A stretch of 50,613 nucleotides of DNA, from assembly GCF_001431665.1 (NCBI RefSeq), contig NZ_LLXV01000030.1, positions 1-50,613 on the forward strand, read 5' to 3'. This DNA comes from Stenotrophomonas beteli. GTDB lineage: Bacteria; Pseudomonadota; Gammaproteobacteria; Xanthomonadales; Xanthomonadaceae. Both the position numbers and the translations under genes were made by a program. Positions 34,668 to 43,330 of this stretch are shown here, in pieces. Each line of letters begins with the position of its first letter. Positions within the stretch are counted from its first letter, which is position 1. The notes under the pieces were generated by a model. The model saw nothing but the letters and a program-made list of their open reading frames with translations, ran no database searches and was not told the DNA's origin.

Positions 34668-36496
34668 TGCACGGCCCCGCGCAGACGGGGCGACGAAGCC
34701 ATGTAGTCCAGGTTCGGGCTGAAGAACGGATCGCCTTCTTCGCGATACGGCGAATACGCTTCGGCCGAGCGCACGAAGTCGCTCTCGGGGATCGCACGCG
34801 GATCACGCGTCTTGGACTCGTGGTGGATCATCACCGCACGTGCGACGTAAACGGTGGCAAGGCCGCGTGCATGCGCACGCAGGCACAGCTCCACATCGCT
34901 GCCGCAGACAATGAAGGATTCATCGAACCCGCCCAGCGACTCGAACGTGTCACGTGCCACCACCATGCAGGCGCCCGTCACGGCCAGCACCTGGCGCTGC
35001 AGCACCGGGGAAACGAACAGGTTCTGGTTGTGCACCGGCGCTTCACCCTTGAATACATGGTCGGCCCAGCCGCCCATGCCGATTACCACGCCGGCGTGCT
35101 GGATGGTGCGATCGCCGTACAGCAGCAACGGGCCGCACACGCCCACGTCCGGCCGCAGCGCGTTCTCGGCAAGCCGCTGCAGCCACTGCCCATCGATGAT
35201 CTCGGTGTCGTTGTTGAGGAACACCAGCACCTCGCCACGCGCTTGCCGCGCAGCCAGGTTGTTCAGTGCCGACCAGTTGAACGGCACATCGGCACGGATC
35301 ACCCGGAAGCTCTCGCGGCGGGACATCGCCTCGAGCCACTGCAGGGTCTCGGCCTGGGTTGAACCGTTGTCGACGACGATGATCTCGAACGCACGGTAGT
35401 CGGTCTTGGCGTACAGCGACTCAACACAGGTGCGCAGCAGGTCCAGGCCATCGCGGGTCGGAATGATGATGCTGGCCAGAGGGCCCTTGTCCGCGTATGG
35501 GTAGCGCACGTCGTAGCAGAACAGCTGCTCGCCGTCGTCCACCTGCGCCCCGGGGTGGGTTGCCTGCACATGCTGCTGCAGCGCGCGACGACCGGCGTGA
35601 TGCGCGTAGGGCTTGGAGCCGGCATTGGCCGCGGTGGAACCGGCGTGCGCGCGCCAGTGGTAGAGCACCTTGGGCACATGCGCGATGGTGGCGCCGGCGG
35701 CGGCACAGCGAAGCACCAGATCGTAGTCCTGCGAGCCATCGCAGTCGCTGCGCAGCCCCCCCAGCTGCGCCACCAGCGCAGCATCGAAGCTCACCAGGTG
35801 ACCCAGGTACATCTGCGACAGGAACAGGTCCAGATTCCAGTCAGGCTTGAAGTACGGATGGCGGAGGCGGCCGTCTTCGCCCAGCACATCGTGGTCGGTG
35901 TACACGACCCCTGCCGAGGTGGCCACATGGCAGGCAACCACCGCAGCCAGTGCATCCGGCTCGAGCAGGTCGTCGTGGTCGAGGAAGGTGATCCAGCGCC
36001 CCTTGGCCAGTGCGACCGCAGCGTTGGTCGTGGCCGCAATGCCCTGCCGTTCGCTTGAGCGAGAGACACGCAGGTTCGGCAACCGCCGCGCCAGTTCTTC
36101 CAGCACGCGTGCCACATGCGGTTGATCGGACGCATCGTCGTGGATGCACAGCTCCCAGTTCGGGTAGGTCTGTGCTTCGACGCTGGCCACGGCCTCGCGC
36201 AGGAACACCTCCGGCGTGTTGCAGACCGGCATCACGATGCTGATCAGGCCGGCGTCGGCTGGAACCGCAGCCGGTGCCTGCTGGCGCAGCCATTCGGCGT
36301 AGACGTCCGGCGGCGTGGTCGCTGCTGCCGTGTGCGATCCATTGGCATAGGCCAGAATCGCCCGCGCCAGATGCTTCGGCCCCCTGCGTGCGGCGCGGGC
36401 CAGTGCAGAGAGGATGGTGCCGACAGAGACACCCTGCCCCTGTGCGCGACGAATGCTCCAGTAGATTCCGCGAAGCAGATTACCCATCTTGGACAT
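34664..36496 (-). CDS. Tandem-domain GT2 glycosyltransferase
   Basis: A 610-residue protein with two GT2 domains. The first (84-300) has LISIVMPVCNTPE, IHDDASDQ and the DHDD metal motif at 173-176. The second (about 340-580) has ASIIIPTRDGLDLLRT, VVDNGS, FLNNDTEI and GSDVELCLRAHARG. Two active sites in one chain suggest it adds two sugars or alternate linkages of the O-repeat; rhamnose is likely from context. Residues 1-75 are basic and helical, perhaps for membrane association. It lies 52 bases after the methyltransferase gene. Confidence 0.9.
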   Translation of the reverse strand: MSKMGNLLRGIYWSIRRAQGQGVSVGTILSALARAARRGPKHLARAILAYANGSHTAAATTPPDVYAEWLRQQAPAAVPADAGLISIVMPVCNTPEVFLREAVASVEAQTYPNWELCIHDDASDQPHVARVLEELARRLPNLRVSRSSERQGIAATTNAAVALAKGRWITFLDHDDLLEPDALAAVVACHVATSAGVVYTDHDVLGEDGRLRHPYFKPDWNLDLFLSQMYLGHLVSFDAALVAQLGGLRSDCDGSQDYDLVLRCAAAGATIAHVPKVLYHWRAHAGSTAANAGSKPYAHHAGRRALQQHVQATHPGAQVDDGEQLFCYDVRYPYADKGPLASIIIPTRDGLDLLRTCVESLYAKTDYRAFEIIVVDNGSTQAETLQWLEAMSRRESFRVIRADVPFNWSALNNLAARQARGEVLVFLNNDTEIIDGQWLQRLAENALRPDVGVCGPLLLYGDRTIQHAGVVIGMGGWADHVFKGEAPVHNQNLFVSPVLQRQVLAVTGACMVVARDTFESLGGFDESFIVCGSDVELCLRAHARGLATVYVARAVMIHHESKTRDPRAIPESDFVRSAEAYSPYREEGDPFFSPNLDYMASSPRLRGAVQ

Positions 36497-36548
36497 CAGG
36501 CATTACCTCGTTGATTCAGTACGGTCACTTCCCGCTTGCCCCATCGCT

Positions 36549-37796
36549 TCAAGACACGCCCCAACCCACCAGCGCGCCAATGACCAGGCCGCCCAGCGTC
36601 AACCCCACCATTGCGGCTTGCCACTTGCGGCGCGAGCGCTGGTAGTCCGCCGCGCGCTGCTGCAGGCGCTGCTCGAGCTCGCGCTCCACATCCCGTGCCT
36701 GCAAGCGGGCGGCCTCCGCGGCCTCCACCAGTTCAGCCATGCGTGCCTGGGCGCTCTGCAACTGCTGCAGCTCATCGGCCACGCGCGCCTTCAGCTCCAG
36801 CTCGGCCTGCTGCCACTGGTCGCGCTTTCGCAGCCACCCGGCATCGGCCTCGTCCTTGACCTGCTGCAGCTGCTGCGCATAGGCGGCGGTGGCGCCCCAC
36901 TCGCGCTTGGCCACGGCAAGATCGGCGATGTAGGCATCCAGCAGCCGCGCCGTGGATTCCCATTCCTTCTCCGAATTGGCGGTACGCACCGCCAGCTCAC
37001 GCAAGCCGCCGGCGAGACCGCTCAGCAGCGCAGTCGCCTCCGCATCGAGATCGGCACGGAACGGCGGGTTGGCCTGCAGGCGCGCCGCATCGCTGGGCAG
37101 GCGCACGGCCACGCAGTACTCGCGATAGGGCTGGTCGCTGTGGTCGCCGGCGAACACCCGGCTGTTGTAGAGACGGTCGGCTGCGCTGACCAGGGGTTCC
37201 AGCTCGGGGAACTTCACCTTGATGAAATGCGCACCCATCAGGCTGGACCACAACGCGGCATTGCCCTGGCCGAAGCGCAGCACCGTCATGCCGGCGCTTT
37301 CAAACGCGGCCACGATCTCAGCGGTGTCGACCAGGCCGAATTCCTTGTGCTCCTGCAGCCAGACGTAGTCCTCGCCGAACAGCTCACGCCAGCGACCATT
37401 CGCATCGACTTCAGCGTCGCGCACCCACGGCTGGTCCGGCGGGAAACCGACGATGACCGCGCGGCTGGCGACACGCGCCATCTCGGCTGCGGCCTTGGCA
37501 CGCAGGAGCGCGGGAATATGCTCAAGCACATCCAGCGATACGACGGCGTCGAAGCCCTGCTCGGGGAACGGCAGCGCGGTGGCGTCAGCCACCACGAAGT
37601 CCTTCTCGTCCCCTTCGGCATGCAGGTCGGTGTACAGGAACGTTGCCTGTGGCAGGAACTGCCCGAGCAGACGCTGACGGTTGGCCCCTACTTCCAGCAC
37701 CCGCGGCGCGGGCAGATCCAGCGCCTGCAGCAGATGCGCCGCCGCACCGTAGCGCTGGTAATGGTCAAAGGGAATTTCAAGCAGCGTCGGGGTCAT
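36549..37796 (-). CDS. Methyltransferase with coiled coil and C-terminal membrane anchor (candidate O-chain terminator)
   Basis: A 415-residue three-part protein. Residues 1-240 form a SAM-dependent methyltransferase (motif I VLEVGANRQRL at 33-43, ADATALPFPEQGFDAVVSLD at 70-89, EHIP). Residues 250-393 are a long charged helix with heptad character, and 394-412 are a hydrophobic anchor (GLTLGGLVIGALVG). The plan recalls WbdD of E. coli O8/O9a, where a methyl cap stops the chain and a coiled coil measures length. No kinase domain is present. The ATG at 37796 overlaps wzt by 20 bases. Capping function is inferred from architecture and place. Confidence 0.85.
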   Translation of the reverse strand: MTPTLLEIPFDHYQRYGAAAHLLQALDLPAPRVLEVGANRQRLLGQFLPQATFLYTDLHAEGDEKDFVVADATALPFPEQGFDAVVSLDVLEHIPALLRAKAAAEMARVASRAVIVGFPPDQPWVRDAEVDANGRWRELFGEDYVWLQEHKEFGLVDTAEIVAAFESAGMTVLRFGQGNAALWSSLMGAHFIKVKFPELEPLVSAADRLYNSRVFAGDHSDQPYREYCVAVRLPSDAARLQANPPFRADLDAEATALLSGLAGGLRELAVRTANSEKEWESTARLLDAYIADLAVAKREWGATAAYAQQLQQVKDEADAGWLRKRDQWQQAELELKARVADELQQLQSAQARMAELVEAAEAARLQARDVERELEQRLQQRAADYQRSRRKWQAAMVGLTLGGLVIGALVGWGVS

Positions 37797-39009
37797 GGAC
37801 CTTCCACTCATGCGGGATATAGACCACGCCCTCACTGAAGTAGGGCGCGGCCACGGTGAAGACACTGGCTTCGGACAGATAATCCAGGCAGACCAGGCCC
37901 TTGTCGGTGAACAGCCCCACATCAACGCGGTAGCTGCCGGTCAGCAGGGTCATCGACGGGATGCAGTAGCTGACGCGGTGCGAGCCGCGGGAGGTGGGAA
38001 TCACCACCCGCTCAAGATAGGTGTTGGGGCCAAAGATATGCAGGCCATCCATGCCCTTGATCGCTACGCCGAGCAGCAGGCCATCGACCACCTCATCGCC
38101 GACGGTATAACTGATGTCCACCGTCAGCGGCTCGAACGGGGCCAGCATGTCGGTGCTCAGTGCAACCGTTTCAAGATGCGCGGGGATGCTGCCCGGGGCG
38201 GGTGCCTGGCGCACTTCGGCATCCTGCGCCACGGCCAGGTCCTTGCCCAGTTCGTAGTCGCGGAAACGGTCAGCCACGAAGCTGGCTTCACCGTGCAGCT
38301 TGACCTTGCCACCTTCCAGCCACAACGCGGTCTGGCAGAAGCGCTTGACCTGCTCGAGCGAATGCGACACGAACAGGATGGTGGCGCCGCGTGCACGGAT
38401 CTGTTCGATGCGCGCAAGGCATTTCATCTGGAAGCGGATGTCACCCACCGACAGTGCTTCGTCGATGATCAGCACATCCGGTTCGGTGTGGATGGCCACC
38501 GAGAACGCCAGGCGCACGTACATGCCGCTGGAATAGGTCTTGACCGGCCGGTCGAAGAAATCGCCGATATCGGCGAAGTCGATGATCGACTGCAGCTTGT
38601 CGTCCACTTCCCTGCGGCTCAGGCCCAGCAACGAGGCGCTCAGGTACACGTTGTCGCGGCCGGAGAAATCCGGATTGAAACCGGCCCCCAGTTCGAGCAG
38701 CGCGGCAAAGCGCCCGCGGATGCTGACCGAGCCGGAGGTCGGGCGCACCGTGCCGCACAGGATCTGCAGCAGGGTCGATTTGCCGGCGCCGTTGCGGCCA
38801 ATGATGCCGACTGTTTCGCCCTTCGGCACGACCAGGTTGATGCCGTCCAGCGCACGGAAGGTGCGGCTGGCGCGGTCGCCGGAAGGCTTCAGCAGCGACA
38901 ACAGACGGTCGCGCGGGTTGGCGTAGACCGGATAGTCCTTGGTCACGCCCAGCACTTCGATGGCCGCGTCAGCTGAGGCCTGCAACGTGGTGGTCTGCGG
39001 GTTGTTCAT
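37777..39009 (-). CDS. wzt: O-antigen ABC transporter ATPase with carbohydrate-binding domain
   Basis: Powers export of undecaprenyl-linked O-polysaccharide. The 410-residue protein has Walker A GRNGAGKST at 71-79, the Wzt/TagH signature YSSGM at 159-163 and Walker B LIIDEA at 180-185. Residues about 260-410 form a C-terminal strand-rich extension like the Wzt domain that recognises the capped chain end in O8/O9a systems. It overlaps wzm by four bases. Confidence 0.94.
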   Translation of the reverse strand: MNNPQTTTLQASADAAIEVLGVTKDYPVYANPRDRLLSLLKPSGDRASRTFRALDGINLVVPKGETVGIIGRNGAGKSTLLQILCGTVRPTSGSVSIRGRFAALLELGAGFNPDFSGRDNVYLSASLLGLSRREVDDKLQSIIDFADIGDFFDRPVKTYSSGMYVRLAFSVAIHTEPDVLIIDEALSVGDIRFQMKCLARIEQIRARGATILFVSHSLEQVKRFCQTALWLEGGKVKLHGEASFVADRFRDYELGKDLAVAQDAEVRQAPAPGSIPAHLETVALSTDMLAPFEPLTVDISYTVGDEVVDGLLLGVAIKGMDGLHIFGPNTYLERVVIPTSRGSHRVSYCIPSMTLLTGSYRVDVGLFTDKGLVCLDYLSEASVFTVAAPYFSEGVVYIPHEWKVHDPDAA

Positions 39010-39788
39010 AGGACGTCCGAGAAGCCGCGCGAGAGGCGACGGAAGAGCGCGTAGGCCAGCATCGCCGCCACTACCGAAAGCAGGAAGTGGGGCAGCAGCG
39101 CGGCCAGATCAGGCGCCGAGTTCTGCACCGTCACCGCGCGCAGCTGTTCGATGGGCGTGACCAGCGGGTTGAAAAACACCAGGCCCCGCGCCGCCTCGGG
39201 CATTGCATGCGCCGGGAAGAAGATCGGGCTGAGGAACAGCAGCACGCTGCTGAGGATGCCGACGAACTGGCCGATGTCGCGCAGATAGACCCCCAGCGCC
39301 GACAGCGACCAGGCGATCGCAAGCAGCATGGGGGTCATTTCCAGCAGGATCAGCGGCGAGGCCAGCGCCCACGCCGACGGCAGCCCCGACTGCCAGGTCT
39401 GCGCGACCAGCAGGATGGTCAGGCCGATGCCGGCGGTCGTCAGCGCTGCGGCCACCTTCACCATCGACAGCACCGGCAGCGGAAAGACCACCTTCTTCAC
39501 GAAGTTGGGTTGCCCAGCGATGATCCCAGGTGCCGTGATCAGTACTTCCGACAGCAGCGTGAAGGGTACCAGGCCCGCAAACAGCATCAGGGCGAAGTCG
39601 CCGGTGGATTCGGCACCCGCCCATCGCGCCTTGAACACGCCACTGAACACCAGCGTGTAGACACACAGCATCAGCAACGGCTGCAGGACCAGCCAGAGAA
39701 CACCCAACGTAGTGGTGCGGTACCGCGCTGCCAACTCACGCCCCAGCAGCTGGCGGAACAGGAACAGGAGATTGGCGTGCTTCTGCAT
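39006..39788 (-). CDS. wzm: O-antigen ABC transporter permease
   Basis: ABC-2-type permease (260 residues, about six helices). The N-terminal interface helix RELAARYRTTTLGVLWLVLQP is split across 14-34, and PLVTPIEQLRAVTVQN lies near 217. The wzm start is three bases after the metB stop, so the export genes share the metB transcript unless a promoter lies inside metB. The pair Wzm/Wzt shows that the polysaccharide is finished in the cytoplasm before export. Confidence 0.94.
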   Translation of the reverse strand: MQKHANLLFLFRQLLGRELAARYRTTTLGVLWLVLQPLLMLCVYTLVFSGVFKARWAGAESTGDFALMLFAGLVPFTLLSEVLITAPGIIAGQPNFVKKVVFPLPVLSMVKVAAALTTAGIGLTILLVAQTWQSGLPSAWALASPLILLEMTPMLLAIAWSLSALGVYLRDIGQFVGILSSVLLFLSPIFFPAHAMPEAARGLVFFNPLVTPIEQLRAVTVQNSAPDLAALLPHFLLSVVAAMLAYALFRRLSRGFSDVL

Positions 39789-39791
39789 GGA

Positions 39792-40976
39792 TCAGCGATT
39801 CCCTGCAGACAGCGCATTTTCCAGATCCACCTGCAGGTCCCCCAGCTCCTCAACACCCACGCTCAGCCGCACCAGCGCATCGCTGATGCCCAGCTGCTCG
39901 CGGCGCGCGACCGGGATCGAGGCATGGGTCATCACCGCCGGGTGGTTGACCAGGCTTTCCACGCCGCCCAGCGACTCGGCCAGGGTGAACAGTTCGGTGT
40001 TCTCGCAGAAACGCTTGGCCGCTTCGAAACCGCCCTTGAGCACGATCGAGACGATGCCGCCGTAGCCGGCCATCTGCTTGCCCGCCAGCTCGTGCTGCGG
40101 GTGCGAGGGCAGGCCCGGGTAGATCACCTTCTCCACCGCCGGGTGCTTGTCCAGCCACTGGGCCAGCGCCAGCGCGTTGGCGCAGTGCGCCTTCATGCGC
40201 AGCGGCAGGGTCTTCAGGCCACGCAGGGCCAGGAAGCTGTCGAACGGGCCCTGCACGCCACCCACCGAGTTCTGCAGGAAGGCCATCTGCTCGGCCAGTT
40301 CGGCGTTGTCGCCGACCACGACCATGCCACCGACCATGTCCGAGTGGCCGTTGAGGTACTTGGTGGCCGAATGCAGCACCAGGTCGGCGCCCAGTTCCAG
40401 CGGACGCTGCAGCATCGGCGAGGCGAAGGTGTTGTCGACCACCACGATCAGGCCATGGCGCTTGGCGATGGCGGTGACCGCAGCGATGTCCACGATCTTC
40501 AGCATCGGGTTGGTCGGGGTCTCGATCCACACCATCTTCGTCTTCGGTGTGATGGCCGCCTCGAAGGCCGCCAGATCGGTCAGGTCGACGAAGCTGAAAT
40601 CCAGCCCGGCGGTGCGGCGGCGCACGCGCTCGAACAGGCGGAAGCTGCCGCCATAGATGTCGTCCATCGCCACCACGTGGCTGCCGGCATCCAGCAGTTC
40701 GATCACGGTCGAGCTGGCCGCCATGCCCGAGGCGAAGGCGAAGCCACGGGTGCCACCTTCCAGCGAGGCCACGCAGCGCTCATAGGCGAAGCGGGTCGGG
40801 TTGTGCGTACGCGAGTACTCGAAGCCCTGGTGCTCGCCCGGGCTGGACTGGGCATAGGTCGAGGTGGCGTAGATCGGCGGCATCACCGCGCCGGTGCTGG
40901 GATCGGGTGACTGGCCACCGTGGATGGCCAGGGTAGCCAGGGCCAAGGCGCGATCCTGGGAAGTAGCGTTGGACAT
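39792..40976 (-). CDS. metB: Cystathionine gamma-synthase/lyase
   Basis: PLP enzyme of methionine/cysteine metabolism (394 residues, Cys/Met metabolism family). [15 protein letters not shown] at the N-terminus, YSRTHNPTR near 54 and the PLP lysine in [15 protein letters not shown] near 206 are visible. AGGAAAG before the ATG sets the start. Synthase and lyase activity cannot be told apart by eye. It marks the second border of the LPS locus, and it heads the minus-strand operon because wzm begins three bases after its stop. Confidence 0.92.
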   Translation of the reverse strand: MSNATSQDRALALATLAIHGGQSPDPSTGAVMPPIYATSTYAQSSPGEHQGFEYSRTHNPTRFAYERCVASLEGGTRGFAFASGMAASSTVIELLDAGSHVVAMDDIYGGSFRLFERVRRRTAGLDFSFVDLTDLAAFEAAITPKTKMVWIETPTNPMLKIVDIAAVTAIAKRHGLIVVVDNTFASPMLQRPLELGADLVLHSATKYLNGHSDMVGGMVVVGDNAELAEQMAFLQNSVGGVQGPFDSFLALRGLKTLPLRMKAHCANALALAQWLDKHPAVEKVIYPGLPSHPQHELAGKQMAGYGGIVSIVLKGGFEAAKRFCENTELFTLAESLGGVESLVNHPAVMTHASIPVARREQLGISDALVRLSVGVEELGDLQVDLENALSAGNR

Positions 40977-41099
40977 GTTCTTTCCTGGTGGGCGCCGGCA
41001 TGCGGCGCCATCAAAGGATCGGGAGTCTATCAGCGCGGCCTTAACGACCTTTGACGCAGATAAACCGGGATTCAGTGGCGAATGTCGGCGATCGGCGGC

Positions 41100-42470
41100 T
41101 TACTGCACGCGACGGCGCAGATAGTTCAGCAGGTCGATGCGGGTGATCAGGCCCAGGAAGCTGTTGCCATCCATCACGATCGCCACCTGGCCACGGTCGA
41201 ACACCGGCAGCAGGGCCTCGATCGGCGACTTCACGTCCAGCCGGTCCAGCTTGCTGACCATTGCGGTGGCGACCGGGTCGCGGAAACGCGCTTCATCGCC
41301 GTAGACGTGCAGCAGCACGTCGCTTTCGTCGACGATGCCGACCAGCTGGTCGCCGTCCATCACCGGCAGCTGCGACACGTCGTACAGCTTCATGCGCTGG
41401 TAGGCGGTGGTCAGCAGATCGTTCGGGCCGATCACCACGGTGTCGCGCTGGCCGTACGGACGCAGGATCAGGTCGCGCAGGTCGCCGTGCTGGGGGCGCT
41501 GCAGGAAGCCGTTGTCCAGCATCCAGTAGTCGTTGTACATCTTCGACAGGTACTTGTTGCCGGTATCGCAGACCAGCACCAGCACCTTCTTCGGCGTGGT
41601 CTGCTCCTTGCAGTACTTCAGTGCCGCAGCCAGCAGGGTGCCGGTGGACGAACCGCCGAGGATGCCTTCCTTGCCCAGCAGTTCGCGCGCGGTATGGAAG
41701 CTCTCGGCGTCGCTGATGGCGTAGGCTTTCTTGACACGGCTGAAGTCGGAGATCGACGGCAGGAAGTCCTCGCCGATGCCTTCCACCAGCCAGCTGCCCG
41801 ACTTGTCGTTGAGCACGCCGTCGTTGATGTATTCGGCCAGGATCGAGCCGACCGGATCAGCCAGCACCAGCTCGGTCTTCGGCGACAGCGTGGCGAACGC
41901 GCGCGACAGGCCGGTCATGGTGCCGGAGCTGCCGCAGCCGAACACGATGGCATCCAGATCGCCGCCCATCTGCTCCAGGATCTCCGGGCCGGTACCGAAT
42001 TCATGCGCGGCGGGGTTGTCCGGGTTGCCGAACTGGTTGATGAAGTACGCGCCGGGGGTCTGCTCGGCGATGGTCCGGGCCAGATCCTGGTAGTAGTCCG
42101 GGTGGCCCTTGGCCACGTCCGAACGGGTCAGGCGCACTTCGGCGCCCATCGCCTTCAGGTTGAAGATCTTTTCGCGGCTCATCTTGTCGGGAACGACCAG
42201 GATGAGCTTGTAGCCCTTCTGCTGCGCGACCAGGGCCAGGCCCAGGCCGGTGTTGCCCGCGGTGCCCTCGACCAGGATCGCGCCCGGCTTCAGGTCGCCG
42301 CGCTTCTCCGCCGCCTCGATCATCGACAGGCCGATGCGATCCTTGATCGATCCGCCCGGGTTGGCGCTTTCGAGCTTCAGGTAGAGCTCGCAGACGCCGG
42401 TGTCCAGGCGCTGGGCCTTGACGATCGGGGTCTGGCCGATGAGTTCGAGGACGGAAGAATGAATGGGCAT
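41100..42470 (-). CDS. cbs: Cystathionine beta-synthase with C-terminal CBS pair
   Basis: Condenses serine (or cysteine) with homocysteine. The 456-residue protein has a PLP lysine K43 in PGGSIKDRIG, the serine-binding loop GTAGNTG at 69-75 and the phosphate loop GCGSSGT near 176. Residues 335-456 form two CBS domains, as in human CBS, which in some members sense S-adenosylmethionine. The ATG at 42470 gives MPIHSSVLELIGQTP. A GTG nine codons upstream is possible, and neither has a strong Shine-Dalgarno. It is transcribed from its own promoter and is 123 bases ahead of metB. Confidence 0.93.
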   Translation of the reverse strand: MPIHSSVLELIGQTPIVKAQRLDTGVCELYLKLESANPGGSIKDRIGLSMIEAAEKRGDLKPGAILVEGTAGNTGLGLALVAQQKGYKLILVVPDKMSREKIFNLKAMGAEVRLTRSDVAKGHPDYYQDLARTIAEQTPGAYFINQFGNPDNPAAHEFGTGPEILEQMGGDLDAIVFGCGSSGTMTGLSRAFATLSPKTELVLADPVGSILAEYINDGVLNDKSGSWLVEGIGEDFLPSISDFSRVKKAYAISDAESFHTARELLGKEGILGGSSTGTLLAAALKYCKEQTTPKKVLVLVCDTGNKYLSKMYNDYWMLDNGFLQRPQHGDLRDLILRPYGQRDTVVIGPNDLLTTAYQRMKLYDVSQLPVMDGDQLVGIVDESDVLLHVYGDEARFRDPVATAMVSKLDRLDVKSPIEALLPVFDRGQVAIVMDGNSFLGLITRIDLLNYLRRRVQ

Positions 42471-42512
42471 TCGGAGGACTTTCGATTCGCGCCGCACAGG
42501 GCCGGACCGTTG

Positions 42513-42541
42513 ATTATCCGTCGGATGGCGATGAATGTCAG
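42513..42541 (-). promoter_or_regulatory. Strong sigma-70 promoter of cbs
   Basis: On the minus strand CTGACA, exactly 17 bases, then GATAAT; each hexamer matches consensus at five of six positions. It lies 43 bases before the cbs start and after a terminator. Confidence 0.75.
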
Positions 42542-42570
42542 GTCGTACGGAACCGGGCCCTGAGCCCGCA

Positions 42571-42623
42571 AAAAGGGATGCGGGCGGCCCCGGATCGACG
42601 AGGAGACCGGTACCGCCCGCATC
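42571..42623 (-). terminator. Terminator after the DUF465 unit
   Basis: On the minus strand GATGCGGGCGG (42623-42613) pairs with CCGCCCGCATC (42587-42577) around a 25-base loop that can fold itself. CC and then five T follow (42575-42571 region). Confidence 0.7.
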
Positions 42624-42641
42624 GGTGAGTTGTGCCTGCAG

Positions 42642-42672
42642 GCCAAGGCACCACCGCCTGTGGTGCCTTGGC
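42642..42672. other. Perfect 13-bp hairpin in the cbs-DUF465 gap
   Basis: GCCAAGGCACCAC and GTGGTGCCTTGGC flank a five-base loop. No T-run is present. It precedes the terminator at 42571-42623 on the minus strand. The rest of this 299-base gap, apart from these hairpins and the cbs promoter, shows nothing recognisable. Confidence 0.6.
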
Positions 42673-42769
42673 GCGGCCGCCTCATCGGCGGTGCCGCGAT
42701 GCCAGGGCAGGAGCGCCTGGCGGGGCCATCAATGGCCGGGCCACGCCGTTCCGGGCGTGACGGGGTGCG

Positions 42770-43006
42770 TCAAAGCGTGGGGGATGGCGCTGAAAGCGGT
42801 GTTGCGTACATTCGCAGAAGACGTTGCTTGGCCAGCAGCTTCTCGCGCTTCATGCGACCCAGGGTGACATCATCGATCGGGAGTACACCCAACTCCGCAT
42901 CCATGCACTTCTTGTTCAACTTGCGGTGCTGGTCATGGAGTGCCCTGAACTCCGGATCCCGCGCACGACGTGCGTCGATCTCGCTCTGGGGCTGATCTTC
43001 AAACAT
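42770..43006 (-). CDS. DUF465 (YdcH-like) small protein
   Basis: A 78-residue, highly charged protein of the DUF465 family: DPEFRALHDQHRKLNKKC at 17-34 and DVTLGRMKREKLLAKQRLLRM are split family blocks. Such proteins are short helical hairpins of unknown function. The start has a near-perfect AAGGAGGTC site on the minus strand, so strong translation is likely. Its leader holds a stable hairpin and a possible small ORF. It is not linked by operon structure to the OmpA-like pair upstream, because a terminator separates them. Confidence 0.85.
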   Translation of the reverse strand: MFEDQPQSEIDARRARDPEFRALHDQHRKLNKKCMDAELGVLPIDDVTLGRMKREKLLAKQRLLRMYATPLSAPSPTL

Positions 43007-43163
43007 GATGGACCTCCTTCGACAGATACACGAACGCCCCGGCCGAAAGGCACGGGGCGTTGTTCATGGAGGAGCGCCGGTCGATGGCCACCTGGACGCC
43101 TGCAACGACCTGCGGCACTGGCCTGCGCACGTCGATCTGCTGCGGTTCGCGCCCTGCTTGCAT
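42999..43163 (-). CDS. Possible 54-residue ORF overlapping the DUF465 start
   Basis: An ATG at 43163 with GGGAGGG eight bases upstream opens a 54-codon frame, beginning MQAGREPQQIDV and ending SKEVHHV. It overlaps the DUF465 start by eight bases. Third-position GC is high. It resembles no family I recognise, and a strong hairpin (43033-43061) sits inside it, so it may be untranslated leader. Confidence 0.3.
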   Translation of the reverse strand: MQAGREPQQIDVRRPVPQVVAGVQVAIDRRSSMNNAPCLSAGAFVYLSKEVHHV

Positions 43164-43330
43164 CGGCCCGGCCCTCCCATCGTCCGGTCCGCGGCATTGC
43201 GTCCCGGACGATTGACCCTACGCCTGCTCAAGGCGGGGTACAAGACCCCTGCGACAAAAAGACCGAACCCCGCCGGGGCGGGGTTCAGGCTGAATGCTCA
43301 TCGCAACGAAAAACAAACAATATCAACGAA
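43007..43330. other. 324-base gap between the DUF465 and OmpA-like genes
   Basis: From right to left on the minus strand it holds the OmpA-pair terminator (43256-43286), the possible 54-residue ORF and a stem of about 12 bp at 43033-43061. That stem is AACGCCCCG-GCC / GGC-CGGGGCGTT with one bulged A and a GAAA loop on the plus strand. The DUF465 Shine-Dalgarno lies 17-26 bases past it. No clear promoter was found; one must exist for the DUF465 unit if the terminator works. Confidence 0.55.
43256..43286 (-). terminator. Terminator of the DUF4398/OmpA-like pair
   Basis: On the minus strand GAACCCCGCC / GGCGGGGTTC around two bases, then GGTC and five T, 45 bases after the OmpA-like stop. Confidence 0.8.

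Noticed and set aside
20038..39788. Mobile element or prophage carrying the O-antigen genes
   Set aside because: No transposase, integrase, att-like direct repeats or tRNA edge is seen. The locus sits between conserved etfBA and metB, which points to homologous exchange.
42471..42769. Riboswitch or attenuator in front of cystathionine beta-synthase
   Set aside because: The two hairpins lie upstream of a good sigma-70 promoter (42513-42541), so they end the preceding transcript and are not in the cbs leader. The leader itself is only about 35 bases.
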